The position numbers were made by a program, and so were the translations under genes. 64,000 bases of DNA from the NCBI RefSeq assembly GCF_033304595.1, contig NZ_CP116341.1, positions 2,397,001 through 2,461,000 of the forward strand, in the 5' to 3' direction. Every line of letters starts with the position of its first letter. The first letter of the stretch is position 1. The stretch is from Sporosarcina jeotgali (GTDB taxonomy: Bacteria > Bacillota > Bacilli > Bacillales_A > Planococcaceae). Under the pieces are notes generated by a model that was not told where the DNA came from, did no database searches, and saw nothing but the letters and a program-made list of their open reading frames with translations. Of this stretch, positions 15,254 through 23,314 are shown in pieces.

Positions 15254-16516
15254 ATTGCCTATAATTTGAATGCGTTCTCCATACCTCTTAGCATAGTGCA
15301 TGCCTTCAATCGAAAAAGTATCCGGCAATTTATCGGTATTAAAGAGCAAAACTCGCTCATTGTACGTTTCTCCATTTTCAACATCAAGAAGATCCGCCCG
15401 CAGTGTTGTCTGAAGAGGAGTGGATTTCCCTTTTGACTGGATGGAGACACCTTCTAATAAGATGTCTTGTTCCGTCGCAATCGTTACATGAATACCGTCC
15501 GTTCCTTTTTCGATTTTACGAATGATCAGCTTCTTACCATGGATTTCTTCAGATTGGTCATCGCCTCCGGATAACGCAATCGCTTCGTTGAGCGATTGGT
15601 AACCTGCAAATTTGTCCACCACTAACTCCAATGTGTCTAGATCCTTCGGCAACCGGTCATAGTAAAGTTCAAGATCTTGCCCGAAAATTGCAGACTTAGA
15701 GCTAGACCCAGTCAGATCAACCGGTTTTCCGTTCGCGAGTAATTGAACGCCTCCTCCCCCTAACTGAATGCGGTCAAAGTTATCCACATTCACTTTTGCT
15801 TTAATGGTAGTTCGGCTTGGTGTCGCTGTGATTGAGTCAAAACGGATCGTCCCCTGGTCAACGTGTACTTTTTTACGTATCGACTGTTTCAGTTCAGTTT
15901 GCATGGCTAGCTTAGGATTATAAGGAAAAGTAATTTCTTCCTGCTCAGTTCCTTCGTTGTATCTATACTCTAACGTTAGTTTTTTAGCAAACGGACTCAC
16001 TGCTTCGAATGCTTGAATTCCTTTTATCTCTGTTCCATCTTCATTCTCAGAAGATGTACCATAAGTCGCAAACGCCTTGGTCCATGAACCGCGAATTAAG
16101 TCAAAATAAGATTCCTCCACTACCCCTTTTGGATTTTTCACTGTGTAATAGAGAATAGATTGGTTTTCATCTGTCAACAACCCATCCAAGTACAGCTCAG
16201 TCCCATCTGAGAGAATCACCTTTTTCTCGATCGCCTGGCCACTTCCTTTTTCATTCAATTGAGCTAGCGTTTCCGTCATTAATTCATCATAACCAAGCAA
16301 TTTTTTGCCATAGTAAGCAAATGCATTGTAGTTATAGCTTACAAAAGAAAGGATCATGATCGCTGCCGCGAGAGCTATCCATTTGGGCGCTTTGGTTTTA
16401 CGTCGCGGAGGTACTTGTTCTAATGCCAGGCGTAAACGCTCATTTAGTTCTTCAGGAGCTTTTCGACTCTCTAACTGTTCCTTTTCTTTTGCTAAATACT
16501 TTTCCACTTCATCCAT
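15230..16516 (-). CDS. DUF4179-type anti-sigma factor
   Basis: About 428 residues from MDEVEKYLAKEKEQ; the ATG at 16516 follows CGGAGGTG. The cytoplasmic leader (about 1-50) holds APEELNERLRLALEQVPPRRKTK, then one membrane helix (WIALAAAIMILSFVSY). The extracellular part contains the DUF4179 pattern GYDELMTETLAQLNEKGSGQ and LDGLLTDENQSILYYTVKN. It overlaps the ECF sigma gene by 8 bases (ATGGATGA). It is the second such pair in the window, and its sequence differs well beyond the shared core, so the two are not a recent duplication. Confidence 0.85.
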   Translation of the reverse strand: MDEVEKYLAKEKEQLESRKAPEELNERLRLALEQVPPRRKTKAPKWIALAAAIMILSFVSYNYNAFAYYGKKLLGYDELMTETLAQLNEKGSGQAIEKKVILSDGTELYLDGLLTDENQSILYYTVKNPKGVVEESYFDLIRGSWTKAFATYGTSSENEDGTEIKGIQAFEAVSPFAKKLTLEYRYNEGTEQEEITFPYNPKLAMQTELKQSIRKKVHVDQGTIRFDSITATPSRTTIKAKVNVDNFDRIQLGGGGVQLLANGKPVDLTGSSSKSAIFGQDLELYYDRLPKDLDTLELVVDKFAGYQSLNEAIALSGGDDQSEEIHGKKLIIRKIEKGTDGIHVTIATEQDILLEGVSIQSKGKSTPLQTTLRADLLDVENGETYNERVLLFNTDKLPDTFSIEGMHYAKRYGERIQIIGNKKTVEGN

Positions 16517-17054
16517 TCCATTCACCTCCGAATTGGTCACGCATTTTCTTTAACCCTTGAAAAATACGGGATTTCACGGTTCCGATGGATACGTTTGTCA
16601 TGTCGGCAATTGTTTGAAGGTCCAGATCATGCAAGTATTTTAATTCGATTGCTTCTTGCTGGCTCGCGTTAAGTGTACTCAGCATGTCTTTCAAATCCAG
16701 CCGCTGCTCAGCCTGTGTGAAAGAGTTAGTGTCATCGGAAAAGTTGATAGGTGTTTCTGAATTTTCTTCAGTGGTTTCCATAAGAATGACCCTGTTTTGC
16801 TGTTGCAGCAGTTTTTTGCAACGATTGACAAGAATCGTTTTGCTCCAGCTATAAAAGGATTCTTCTTTTTTCAGTTGGGGAATTGAATGATACAGGCTTA
16901 CAATCATATCTTCCATGGCATCCATCGCGTCATGAGAATTGCCCATATACGATAAGGCCAGTCGATAGTAAGCATCTTGCTGCTCGCTAATAAGCTGCAA
17001 CAGCGCTTCTTTACTTCCCTTTTTGGCTTTCTTGACCAACTTGACAATTCTCAT
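16509..17054 (-). CDS. ECF-family RNA polymerase sigma factor
   Basis: A 181-residue ECF sigma. Region 2 (about 15-95) includes LISEQQDAYYRLALSYMGNSHDAMDAMEDM and FYSWSKTILVNRCKKLLQQ. Region 4 (about 120-172) includes MLSTLNASQQEAIELKYLHDLDLQTIADM and VSIGTVKSRIFQGLKKMRD. The ATG follows GGGAGAGGTGAGCGA. It is coupled to the DUF4179 anti-sigma gene. The arrangement is the same as at 5138-6962, which suggests parallel envelope-stress circuits with different inputs. Confidence 0.92.
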   Translation of the reverse strand: MRIVKLVKKAKKGSKEALLQLISEQQDAYYRLALSYMGNSHDAMDAMEDMIVSLYHSIPQLKKEESFYSWSKTILVNRCKKLLQQQNRVILMETTEENSETPINFSDDTNSFTQAEQRLDLKDMLSTLNASQQEAIELKYLHDLDLQTIADMTNVSIGTVKSRIFQGLKKMRDQFGGEWNG

Positions 17055-17253
17055 TCGCTCACCTCTCCCTTATATGAGTTTCCAAGCGGATAAAAAGTTC
17101 ATTTTTACACCTATGTATTTGCAACTTATACAAAAGAGGCCTTGCTTACGTGACAATCCAACATTTTTTAAGGTTGTCAGACGTCTTACCCTTGCCATCC
17201 ACAATTTTTCGTGATAAATTAATGAGAAGGAAAAATTTCATACTAAAATCAAT

Positions 17254-17343
17254 CTGTATAACCTCGATAATATGGTTCGAGGGTCTCTACCAGGATCCGT
17301 TAAGTCCTGACTACAAAAGAATTTTTGTAGTCGGGACTTTTTT
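17254..17343 (+). ncRNA. Purine riboswitch (guanine-type) with intrinsic terminator
   Basis: The aptamer spans about 17254-17315. P1 is TGTA/TACA. P2 is CCTCGA/TCGAGG enclosing the conserved AATATGG loop. J2/3 is GTCTCTACC. P3 is CAGGAT/GTCCTG enclosing CCGTTAA. J3/1 is GACTA. The specificity base (position 74 of xpt numbering) is the C at 17311, predicting guanine or hypoxanthine binding rather than adenine. The 3' half of P3 and P1 can instead pair as AAGTCCTGACTACAAAA with its complement ending in GGGACTT and then T6. This is a terminator at 17302-17343 that excludes the aptamer, so ligand should turn transcription on. Confidence 0.9.
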
Positions 17344-17386
17344 GTATGACCAAATTTGATATTGAACAATAGCAGGAGGAGATCAG

Positions 17387-18583
17387 TTGGACATTCGCGT
17401 ATTTTTATTGGCCATTTCGGCAATCACAGTGGGCTTGGTTGAGTTAGTTGTAGGCGGTATTTTGCCTGTAATTGCTGAAGACCTGCAAGTCTCGATTGCA
17501 ACGGCCGGTCAACTCATTACAATATTCGCATTGGTCTATGCAATCGCAGGACCCGTGCTGCTGTCACTCACAGCTAAAATAGAACGGAAGAAGTTATATT
17601 TAGTAACATTATCGGTATTTTTCCTCGGAAACGTATTCACCTATTTCAGCACAACTTTTGCAATGATGATGACTGCAAGAATTCTGACAGCAGCAAGTGC
17701 TGCGTTAGTCATCGTGCTGTCGTTAACCATCACTGCCCGCATTTCTAAGCCGCATGTACGGGCAAAAGCACTAGGGTATATCTATATGGGAATCAGTTCA
17801 TCCCTCGTACTCGGAGTTCCTATTGGAATTGTCATTACGAATGCATTCGGATGGCGCACGGTTTTCCTTGGTATCGCTATTTTAACCATCGGTACCCTTT
17901 TATTGATCAGCAAGTTTTTCGATAAAATCCCTACGGGTGACGTTCAGCCGCTTCGTGAACAGCTGAAAGCATTAGCGAACAAAAAAATCGTCTTTGCCCA
18001 TTTAGCAACAATGTTTATGCTCGCAGGACATTATTCAGTATACGCCTATTTCACACCGTTTCTTGAAACGACGATGAACCTTAGCTCTTCATCCATTAGT
18101 GTGTTTTACTTCTTATTCGGAATCGCAGCAGTTGCGGGCGGAGCATTCGGTGGTGGACTCGCTACGCGAATTGGCTCTCAAAAGAGTATTTTAATCATCT
18201 TAGGTGCGTTCTCTATCAGCCTGTTCGTCTTGCCTTACTCAACATTTTCAATGCCTGTTTTCATCATCGTCATGATGATTTGGGGCGCGCTCAGCTGGGC
18301 TCTTGCACCAGCTCAGCAAGATTACATCATTCAAACGGATCCTGTATCTTCTGATATCCACCAGAGTTTTAACAATTCCGCACTTCAAGTCGGAATTGCG
18401 CTAGGCTCAGGAGTTGGCGGGATTGCATTCAGTCACACTGGAAGTGTTACGAGCATGCCGGCAGTCGGGGGGTTCATCGTCATTATCGCGTTTGTTTGTG
18501 CAGCCATTTCGTTATCCATGGCGGTGCACAAGAAAAAAAAGAACAACACTGCTGCTCAGCACGTTTCTGAAAGAACTCACTAA
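17387..18583 (+). CDS. pbuE: PbuE purine efflux pump (MFS)
   Basis: A 398-residue major facilitator transporter with twelve hydrophobic segments, starting at TTG 17387 after AGGAGGAGATCAG. It follows B. subtilis PbuE closely as I recall that protein: VELVVGGILPVIAEDL, LSLTAKIERKKLYL, LAGHYSVYAYFTPFLE, WALAPAQQDYIIQ and SFNNSALQVGIALGS. PbuE exports hypoxanthine, adenine and related bases or analogues. It is placed directly behind a purine riboswitch, as in B. subtilis. The predicted wiring is high purine, terminator melted, pump made. It ends at a bidirectional hairpin. Confidence 0.93.
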   Translation: MDIRVFLLAISAITVGLVELVVGGILPVIAEDLQVSIATAGQLITIFALVYAIAGPVLLSLTAKIERKKLYLVTLSVFFLGNVFTYFSTTFAMMMTARILTAASAALVIVLSLTITARISKPHVRAKALGYIYMGISSSLVLGVPIGIVITNAFGWRTVFLGIAILTIGTLLLISKFFDKIPTGDVQPLREQLKALANKKIVFAHLATMFMLAGHYSVYAYFTPFLETTMNLSSSSISVFYFLFGIAAVAGGAFGGGLATRIGSQKSILIILGAFSISLFVLPYSTFSMPVFIIVMMIWGALSWALAPAQQDYIIQTDPVSSDIHQSFNNSALQVGIALGSGVGGIAFSHTGSVTSMPAVGGFIVIIAFVCAAISLSMAVHKKKKNNTAAQHVSERTH

Positions 18584-18627
18584 AAAAACCGTTCCATTTG
18601 CATATTGCAAATTGGAACGGTTTTTTC
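18584..18627. terminator. Bidirectional terminator between pbuE and the dehydrogenase gene
   Basis: AAAAAACCGTTCCA(A)TTTGC pairs with GCAAATTGGAACGGTTTTTT around a short ATAT loop. The arms are nearly perfect over 18 bases. Confidence 0.92.
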
Positions 18628-18629
18628 GT

Positions 18630-19412
18630 TCAGCTTCCGATTTTCACGGAATCCTCTTTGTTTTGCAGCGCTGCTAGAATACTTAAGGCTGCTAGCAGGC
18701 TCGTTTTTGGATTCGTCGGCATCGGATTATTCTCGACTTTCAGATGCATGTTGCCAAAACTTCCTTCCGCTTCGATCGTATGTGTATTTCGCGCGATTGC
18801 AGGATCTGCAATCACTCGCACTCTCGTCCTCTCAACACCGATACTCGCTAACGCTAAAACGAGCGCAACATTTACGTTTTTCGGGAATCGCTGTATAGCT
18901 TCACGAGCAGATCCTTCAAATAGTACCTCTTCCGGACAGTCCCCATCCATCCCGAGCGATGCAGGAGATTTCCGGGTTGTAATCTGGACACGCTTCAACC
19001 CGTTCAACGCATTGGCAGATTTCAGTAAATCCAAGCCGCCAATCGCCCCTGATGGAAGATACAAATGCCTGCCATTCTTTTTTGTAAGTGCGCTTATTTC
19101 GTCTAGAAATTGAATTTCGCTAAAAGCACCAACACTGCTGACAATTAAGTCTTTGTCACTTCCCAGAATGTCTTTTGCATATAATCTAACAGCTTCTCCT
19201 GTAGCTGCTTCAACGACAATATCCATTGGACTTTCCAAGAACTTTTCGAAATCCATATGAAACTCGACCCCGAAACGTTCACTCAATTGCATACCGGCTT
19301 CCTGATTCCGTCCAAAGATCGCAACAACTTCTCCATCAAAGTCGTTATTCTCTTTCACTTGATCCAGTAAAAACGTAGAAATGTTTCCGGTTCCAATGAT
19401 TCCAATCTTCAT
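18630..19412 (-). CDS. L-aspartate dehydrogenase-like protein (NadX family)
   Basis: About 260 residues from MKIGIIGTGNIS; the ATG at 19412 follows AAAGGAGTAATCGG. The Rossmann fingerprint GIIGTGNISTFLL starts the protein, FGRNQEAG follows the second strand, and the middle carries VVEAATGEAVR, LPSGAIGGLDLLKSA and KSPASLG. The C-terminal half holds RFPKNVNVALVLALASIGVERTRVRVIADP. These are marks of aspartate dehydrogenase/NadX-like oxidoreductases, which make iminoaspartate for NAD synthesis. No NAD genes adjoin it, so another substrate is possible. The TetR gene upstream is on the same strand, 35 bases away. Confidence 0.82.
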   Translation of the reverse strand: MKIGIIGTGNISTFLLDQVKENNDFDGEVVAIFGRNQEAGMQLSERFGVEFHMDFEKFLESPMDIVVEAATGEAVRLYAKDILGSDKDLIVSSVGAFSEIQFLDEISALTKKNGRHLYLPSGAIGGLDLLKSANALNGLKRVQITTRKSPASLGMDGDCPEEVLFEGSAREAIQRFPKNVNVALVLALASIGVERTRVRVIADPAIARNTHTIEAEGSFGNMHLKVENNPMPTNPKTSLLAALSILAALQNKEDSVKIGS

Positions 19413-19447
19413 CCGATTACTCCTTTCAACCTGTAATCCAGAACACC

Positions 19448-20032
19448 TTATCGACAAATCGAGTCAATATGATACTCAATCGTCTTCCTCACCCGATCCG
19501 GATCTAACCGGTCTGGATCCAATATGGCATGAATCGCAAGGCCGTCAATCAGGCCATATAACCGTTCTATCTCTCGTTCTAACTCACAATTCGGCTTCAA
19601 TAACTGGTTCTCTTGTAAAAAGTACATCAGCTTTTCCGTCATTTGCAATATCTGATCGTCTGGCACAACAAGTGTATCGCTTCGATGTTTCACGTATGCG
19701 ATAAATGCAAACCACACTTCCATCTCAATTCTTGTCGTTGTATTGACAGGCACAATTTCTAAAATCACGGCAATAACTAATTCACGGGGGGATAAAGACT
19801 GCTGCAGCACCGCTTCTATTCGTTTTGATGCGCGTTTTTGAACTAACTCCATCGCATATACGAGCAAGTCATCTTGGGTTTTAAAATAATACCGAAGCGC
19901 ACCCAGTGAGAGTTTTGCTTCATCCGCTATATTTCGTACTGTCGCCCCTTCCATCCCTTTATCCAAAATGACACGCCACATTGCTTCAGCGATTGTTTTT
20001 TTCCGTTCATCATGATCTACAATTTTAGGCAT
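19448..20032 (-). CDS. TetR/AcrR-family transcriptional regulator
   Basis: A 194-residue repressor. The N-terminal HTH (about 8-55) reads ERKKTIAEAMWRVILDKGMEGATVRNIADEAKLSLGALRYYFKTQDDLL in pieces typical of BetI/PfmR-like TetR proteins. The C-terminal part is an all-helical ligand-binding domain ending in GLIDGLAIHAILDPDRLDPD. It is divergent from the membrane gene at 20129. A 17-bp inverted repeat around the promoter between them is the likely operator. It may also autoregulate and read on into the dehydrogenase gene. Confidence 0.88.
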   Translation of the reverse strand: MPKIVDHDERKKTIAEAMWRVILDKGMEGATVRNIADEAKLSLGALRYYFKTQDDLLVYAMELVQKRASKRIEAVLQQSLSPRELVIAVILEIVPVNTTTRIEMEVWFAFIAYVKHRSDTLVVPDDQILQMTEKLMYFLQENQLLKPNCELEREIERLYGLIDGLAIHAILDPDRLDPDRVRKTIEYHIDSICR

Positions 20033-20057
20033 ATGTTTAGTTTATCAGTTTTTAAAA

Positions 20058-20108
20058 ACAGTTGTACTAAAAAGAAGCAGCCTGTATAATTCTTTTTAAT
20101 ACAACTGT
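20058..20108 (+). promoter_or_regulatory. Promoter bracketed by a 17-bp inverted repeat (TetR operator candidate)
   Basis: Arms ACAGTTGTACTAAAAAG (20058-20074) and CTTTTTAATACAACTGT (20092-20108) are complementary at 16 of 17 positions with a 17-base spacer. The left arm contains -35 TTGTAC (20062-20067) and the spacer contains -10 TATAAT (20085-20090), 17 bp apart, reading toward the gene at 20129. A repressor on the arms would cover the whole promoter. Assignment to the adjacent TetR protein is inferred. Confidence 0.75.
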
Positions 20109-20128
20109 GCTATAAAGGAGAGTGACGC

Positions 20129-20677
20129 ATGAACTGGATTGCGGCAATTATCATTGCGTGTGAAATTAGTTTTTGGGCAGTCATATTAGCAGGACTCGTT
20201 ACCCGTTATCTATTTAAAAAGAAGAAACTTGGACTATTCATCCTGGCTCTGATCCCACTAATTGATCTCACGCTTTTTATCGTCACTGCAGCAGATCTAT
20301 ATCGCGGCGCCACTGCGACAGTCGCACACTCCATTGCACCGCTTTACATCGGAATTTCACTCGCATTCGGCAAAAGCATGATTCAGTGGGCAGACGAACG
20401 CTTTCAATACTATGTAACAAAGGAAGGGCCGAAACCGATTCGGAGAACAGGTTATGCCCATGCGATCCATTCCATGAAAGGTTCGTTACGGCATGTGCTC
20501 GCTTTCGCTATTGGAGCGCTCATGATTCTATTTGTTGTCTGGTATATCAACACTCCTGAACAGACAGCAGAGTACCAAAACACCTTGAAACTCTGGACTC
20601 TTATTTTAATCGCCGACATCATCATTTCGGCAAGTTATTTCATCTGGCCGCGAACCGCTAGAAAGCATTCGGAATGA
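20129..20677 (+). CDS. Integral membrane protein (YmcC-like)
   Basis: A 182-residue membrane protein with hydrophobic segments at about 4-26, 34-53, 63-80, 128-145 and 153-173. The conserved-looking block LAFGKSMIQWADERFQYYVTKEGPKP lies between the third and fourth. The sequence resembles what I remember of B. subtilis YmcC, an uncharacterised membrane protein. AAAGGAGAGTGACGC precedes the ATG. Its promoter lies inside the putative TetR operator, so it is probably repressed by the divergent regulator. Such pairs often serve in export or lipid homeostasis, but nothing here proves it. Confidence 0.75.
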   Translation: MNWIAAIIIACEISFWAVILAGLVTRYLFKKKKLGLFILALIPLIDLTLFIVTAADLYRGATATVAHSIAPLYIGISLAFGKSMIQWADERFQYYVTKEGPKPIRRTGYAHAIHSMKGSLRHVLAFAIGALMILFVVWYINTPEQTAEYQNTLKLWTLILIADIIISASYFIWPRTARKHSE

Positions 20678-20708
20678 ACGATTTTTTACTCATACACTCC
20701 ACTTCCTG

Positions 20709-20739
20709 TTGACGCAATAATCTAAAAACGTGATATACT
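20709..20739 (+). promoter_or_regulatory. Promoter of the 87-aa membrane protein gene
   Basis: -35 TTGACG (20709-20714) and -10 TATACT (20734-20739) are 19 bp apart; GATATA, two bases earlier, would give 17. AACAGGAGGTG follows before the ATG at 20762. Confidence 0.5.
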
Positions 20740-20761
20740 GTTAACAGGAGGTGTATCCGTC

Positions 20762-21025
20762 ATGAAAAAATTTTCGCTGTCACTGTTAGGCGGTGGTATG
20801 ATTGGAATCATTCTTTCATTCCTATTTATGGATTACGACAAATCGAGTTATACCATCCTTGACCAAGCAGGGATTGCCAAACGGACCGTAAACGATATGG
20901 ACTTTGAATTCGTATTTAACTCCTTCTTCTTGATTGCCGGTTTTACAATTGTCATTTATGTGGTTTGGACGTTTATCGAAAAAAGAAAAGATGATCGATT
21001 TTATAACGAGTTTGGCGGTAAATAA
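20762..21025 (+). CDS. Small membrane protein, 87 aa, two helices
   Basis: Hydrophobic segments lie at about 5-24 (LSLLGGGMIGIILSFLFM) and 52-70 (FFLIAGFTIVIYVVWTFI), with an external loop between and a charged tail EKRKDDRFYNEF. AACAGGAGGTGTATCCGTC precedes the ATG and a hairpin follows the gene, so it is a complete single-gene unit. I know no function. Confidence 0.75.
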   Translation: MKKFSLSLLGGGMIGIILSFLFMDYDKSSYTILDQAGIAKRTVNDMDFEFVFNSFFLIAGFTIVIYVVWTFIEKRKDDRFYNEFGGK

Positions 21026-21070
21026 TGATTCTGCTTGTTGTACGGAAGTCAACTAAATCCTTTACTATAT

Positions 21071-21111
21071 CAAAAACCACTTAGCGCATTTCAAAGCTAA
21101 GTGGTTTCTTC
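21071..21111 (+). terminator. Hairpin terminator
   Basis: AAACCACTTAGC pairs with GCTAAGTGGTTT around GCATTTCAAA. It follows the gene ending at 21025. Confidence 0.75.
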
Positions 21112-21168
21112 GTTTTAAGTAGAAAGGCAGCAGTACTGGCATTCCCTCCATGATGCACTAGCGAATGC

Positions 21169-21495
21169 TCAACAATAAGACTCAATTGCATCTAGAACAA
21201 TTGATTGTTTGATCTGATAGCGGGTCGCTTGCCAAATCGCTTTCTTATCTTGGATGATCAATACCTGCGGGGTTTCGTGTTTTACTCCTGTATCCGCTTC
21301 AACTGCATTGGAAACTTTCTTGTCCATTTGTACAATTACTACGTATCTCGGAAGGTCTGTTACTAAGGACTCCATTTCTTTCTTAGCTGTTACACTGCTT
21401 AAGCTCGTCACGCTCAATTTAAATAAAAGAAACGGCTGCTCATCGGAATTCTCCAATAACGCGTTCCACTCTTCTATAGATTTTAATCGGTTCAT
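21169..21495 (-). CDS. YtxJ-like bacilliredoxin-family protein lacking the active Cys
   Basis: A 108-residue thioredoxin-fold protein. The block VVIVQMDKKVSNAVEADTGVKHETPQVLIIQDKKAIWQATRYQI matches YtxJ, the monothiol partner of the bacillithiol system, with the cis-Pro in TPQ. In YtxJ the catalytic Cys sits in a segment like FKHSTTCP. Here the aligned segment is FKLSVTSLS, with Ser at the Cys position; the only Cys is the last residue. Loss of the thiol implies a non-redox role or decay. It lies 32 bases downstream of the broken amine oxidase gene. Confidence 0.7.
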   Translation of the reverse strand: MNRLKSIEEWNALLENSDEQPFLLFKLSVTSLSSVTAKKEMESLVTDLPRYVVIVQMDKKVSNAVEADTGVKHETPQVLIIQDKKAIWQATRYQIKQSIVLDAIESYC

Positions 21496-21527
21496 GATTA
21501 ATTCCCCTCACGTATTGAAAATAATTT

Positions 21528-22643
21528 TCAAAGTTTTTCACGGATCCTATTTTTTTTAAGAACTTCAGCAACCGCCCTTTCTGCTGAACGTAATGCTCCT
21601 TCTATATGTCCGCCAGAATACGAACAATTTTCCGTACCTGCAAAGTGAATGGAGTCTCCCCATTCACCCGTGCTGCCCGGCGGTCCGTAAGCCGGGAAAA
21701 AATTTAACGGGATTGAATCCTCTTCAACAGACGTATTTGAATCGTTTGACCAATCTTTGAAAAAAACGGCAAGCGGATTTGCTGCTGCAGACCCGTACAT
21801 TCTAGTCAGCTGCTCCACAACCATTTCGAGTATCTGTTCTTCTTCTAATTTCTGACGATTTTCTGGGGTCATACCGAAGAAGCCAAATAGTGCCCCGGCT
21901 CCAAGTTCAGGAGAAGCGTCATGTATCTCTTGCAGAGGCCCCACCCGGCTCATCCCTTGTCCCGATAACCCATCACTCCGTCAAAAAGGCTGTTCATAAA
22001 TTGCAAGTGCCTTAGCTTGCCCTGCCATCCAAGTAGGCACACTCAACAGACTCGTTCTCAGCTCGTCTGAAAGTGCAGGTGAAAAAGTTATAGTACGGAC
22101 TATAAGTCTAGGAGGAAGTGCAAAAATAACAGTTTCTGCTTGCAGATAATTTATACTTCCATCTTTTCGAATTACCTTCACCGTAATTTCTCCATTTTTT
22201 TCTTTTGAGATTTTAGTCACCTGAGCAGATAATTGAATGTTATTCGCCGGTATCTTTTGAGCGAGTGCTTCTGCAAGAGCCCCCATGCCGCCATGAATTC
22301 TAGTTGACTCTTCAATTGCTCCATCGGGTAATTGGTGACGTTGAACTAGCCCTGCTTCAGACTGTTCAAAAAGGATATCACCTTCTGTAAATTGTTCAAA
22401 CGTCTCCAAATTGAGTTCATCTGCAAGTTTTTTAATAACAGGTTCCCGTTGAGGCCAAAACCAAGTCGGGCCCAGGTCAAACTGGCCCAGGTCAGGTCTT
22501 TGTTCAATTTCTTTACTAAGTATCCTTCCCCCAATACGATCTCTGGCTTCGAATACGATATATTCAACTCCCTGTGTTTGCAAGAGAGACGCTGCCCGCA
22601 AACCGCTTACTCCTGCACCTATTATAATAATTGGTTTGTTCAT
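21528..22643 (-). pseudogene. Flavin monoamine oxidase gene with an in-frame TGA
   Basis: The first 220 codons encode an FAD-dependent amine oxidase: GxGxxG motif IIIIGAGVSGLRAASLL, then EARDRIGGRI and DLGPTWFWP. A TGA stop (21981-21983) follows YEQPF. The same frame then continues without interruption as RSDGLSGQGMSRVGPLQEIHDAS, to GDSIHFAGTENCSYSGGHIEGALRSAERA, the C-terminal FAD-binding signature. Family members have Trp in the F-W-R position, so a single TGG-to-TGA change explains the break. No shift or deletion is needed. ATGAGGT precedes the start. The protein should be non-functional unless the codon is read through. The mutation looks recent because both halves are intact. Confidence 0.88.
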
Positions 22644-22802
22644 TTAAATGACCTCATTCATTTTTATAAGATAGCCGACTTATCTATGGGTAAGTTTGCA
22701 CTATTGATCAAGGATTGTCACTCAAAACACCTAAACTTGCATGAAGATGCTCTTCGACAGCTTTCTTGCATTTTACCTATGTAGGATTCATTCGATGCTA
22801 TT

Positions 22803-22845
22803 AAAAATGTGCGCATTTCTTAATAAGAAACGCGCACATTTCCTG
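22803..22845. terminator. Hairpin terminator after tlp
   Basis: AAATGTGCGCATTTCTT and AAGAAACGCGCACATTT pair almost fully around AATA. It lies just beyond the tlp stop codon. Confidence 0.85.
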
Positions 22846-22849
22846 ACTT

Positions 22850-23071
22850 TCACGAATATCCATTAATACGTGACTGATCTTCTTCATGGATTTCATTTTT
22901 CAACTCTTCCATGCTTTCTTTTCTGCGTTCATTTTTCTCTTTGATTTTTTCAAATTCCTTACCTTCTGCAAACTTCATCGCTTCCACGGCAGCTTCCATA
23001 TTGCCAATTGTTTTGTTGAGCCGTTTCTTATTGTCTGCAGGATCATTCGGTTTCGGATAGGTTCCAGTCAT
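22850..23071 (-). CDS. tlp: Small acid-soluble spore protein Tlp
   Basis: About 73 residues from MTGTYPKPND; the ATG at 23071 follows GATGGAGGGTATGAT. It matches Tlp by YPKPNDPADN at the start, then a helical middle (IGNMEAAVEAMKFAEGKEF), KIKEKNERRKESMEELKNEI and a final INGY. Tlp is a minor small acid-soluble protein of the spore core and is made in the forespore. It shows, with the gene at 4877, that the organism sporulates. Single-gene unit. Confidence 0.88.
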   Translation of the reverse strand: MTGTYPKPNDPADNKKRLNKTIGNMEAAVEAMKFAEGKEFEKIKEKNERRKESMEELKNEIHEEDQSRINGYS

Positions 23072-23249
23072 ATCATACCCTCCATCTTTTTTTGTCATTC
23101 ATTCGGAAGCTTTCCCTATATGCCAGCAATTATTTCAACAGAAACTTTTCTTAAGTTTTTTTACTTCCAGCGGCTATTCACAAAGCTGTTGTATAAGTTG
23201 AACTTGGTTCTCTAAGTGGCTACTGATTGCCAATCATCCTTTTCCACAC

Positions 23250-23297
23250 AAAAATGCCCCCAGCGAGACGGTATATGACCGCTCATTGAGGGCAACA
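23250..23297 (-). terminator. Terminator of the GDSL/SLH gene
   Basis: On the minus strand GCCCTCAATGAGCGG pairs with CCGTCTCGCTGGGGGC around TCATATA and runs into ATTTTT. Confidence 0.7.
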
Positions 23298-23314
23298 GCA
23301 GATGAGGTTCCATT

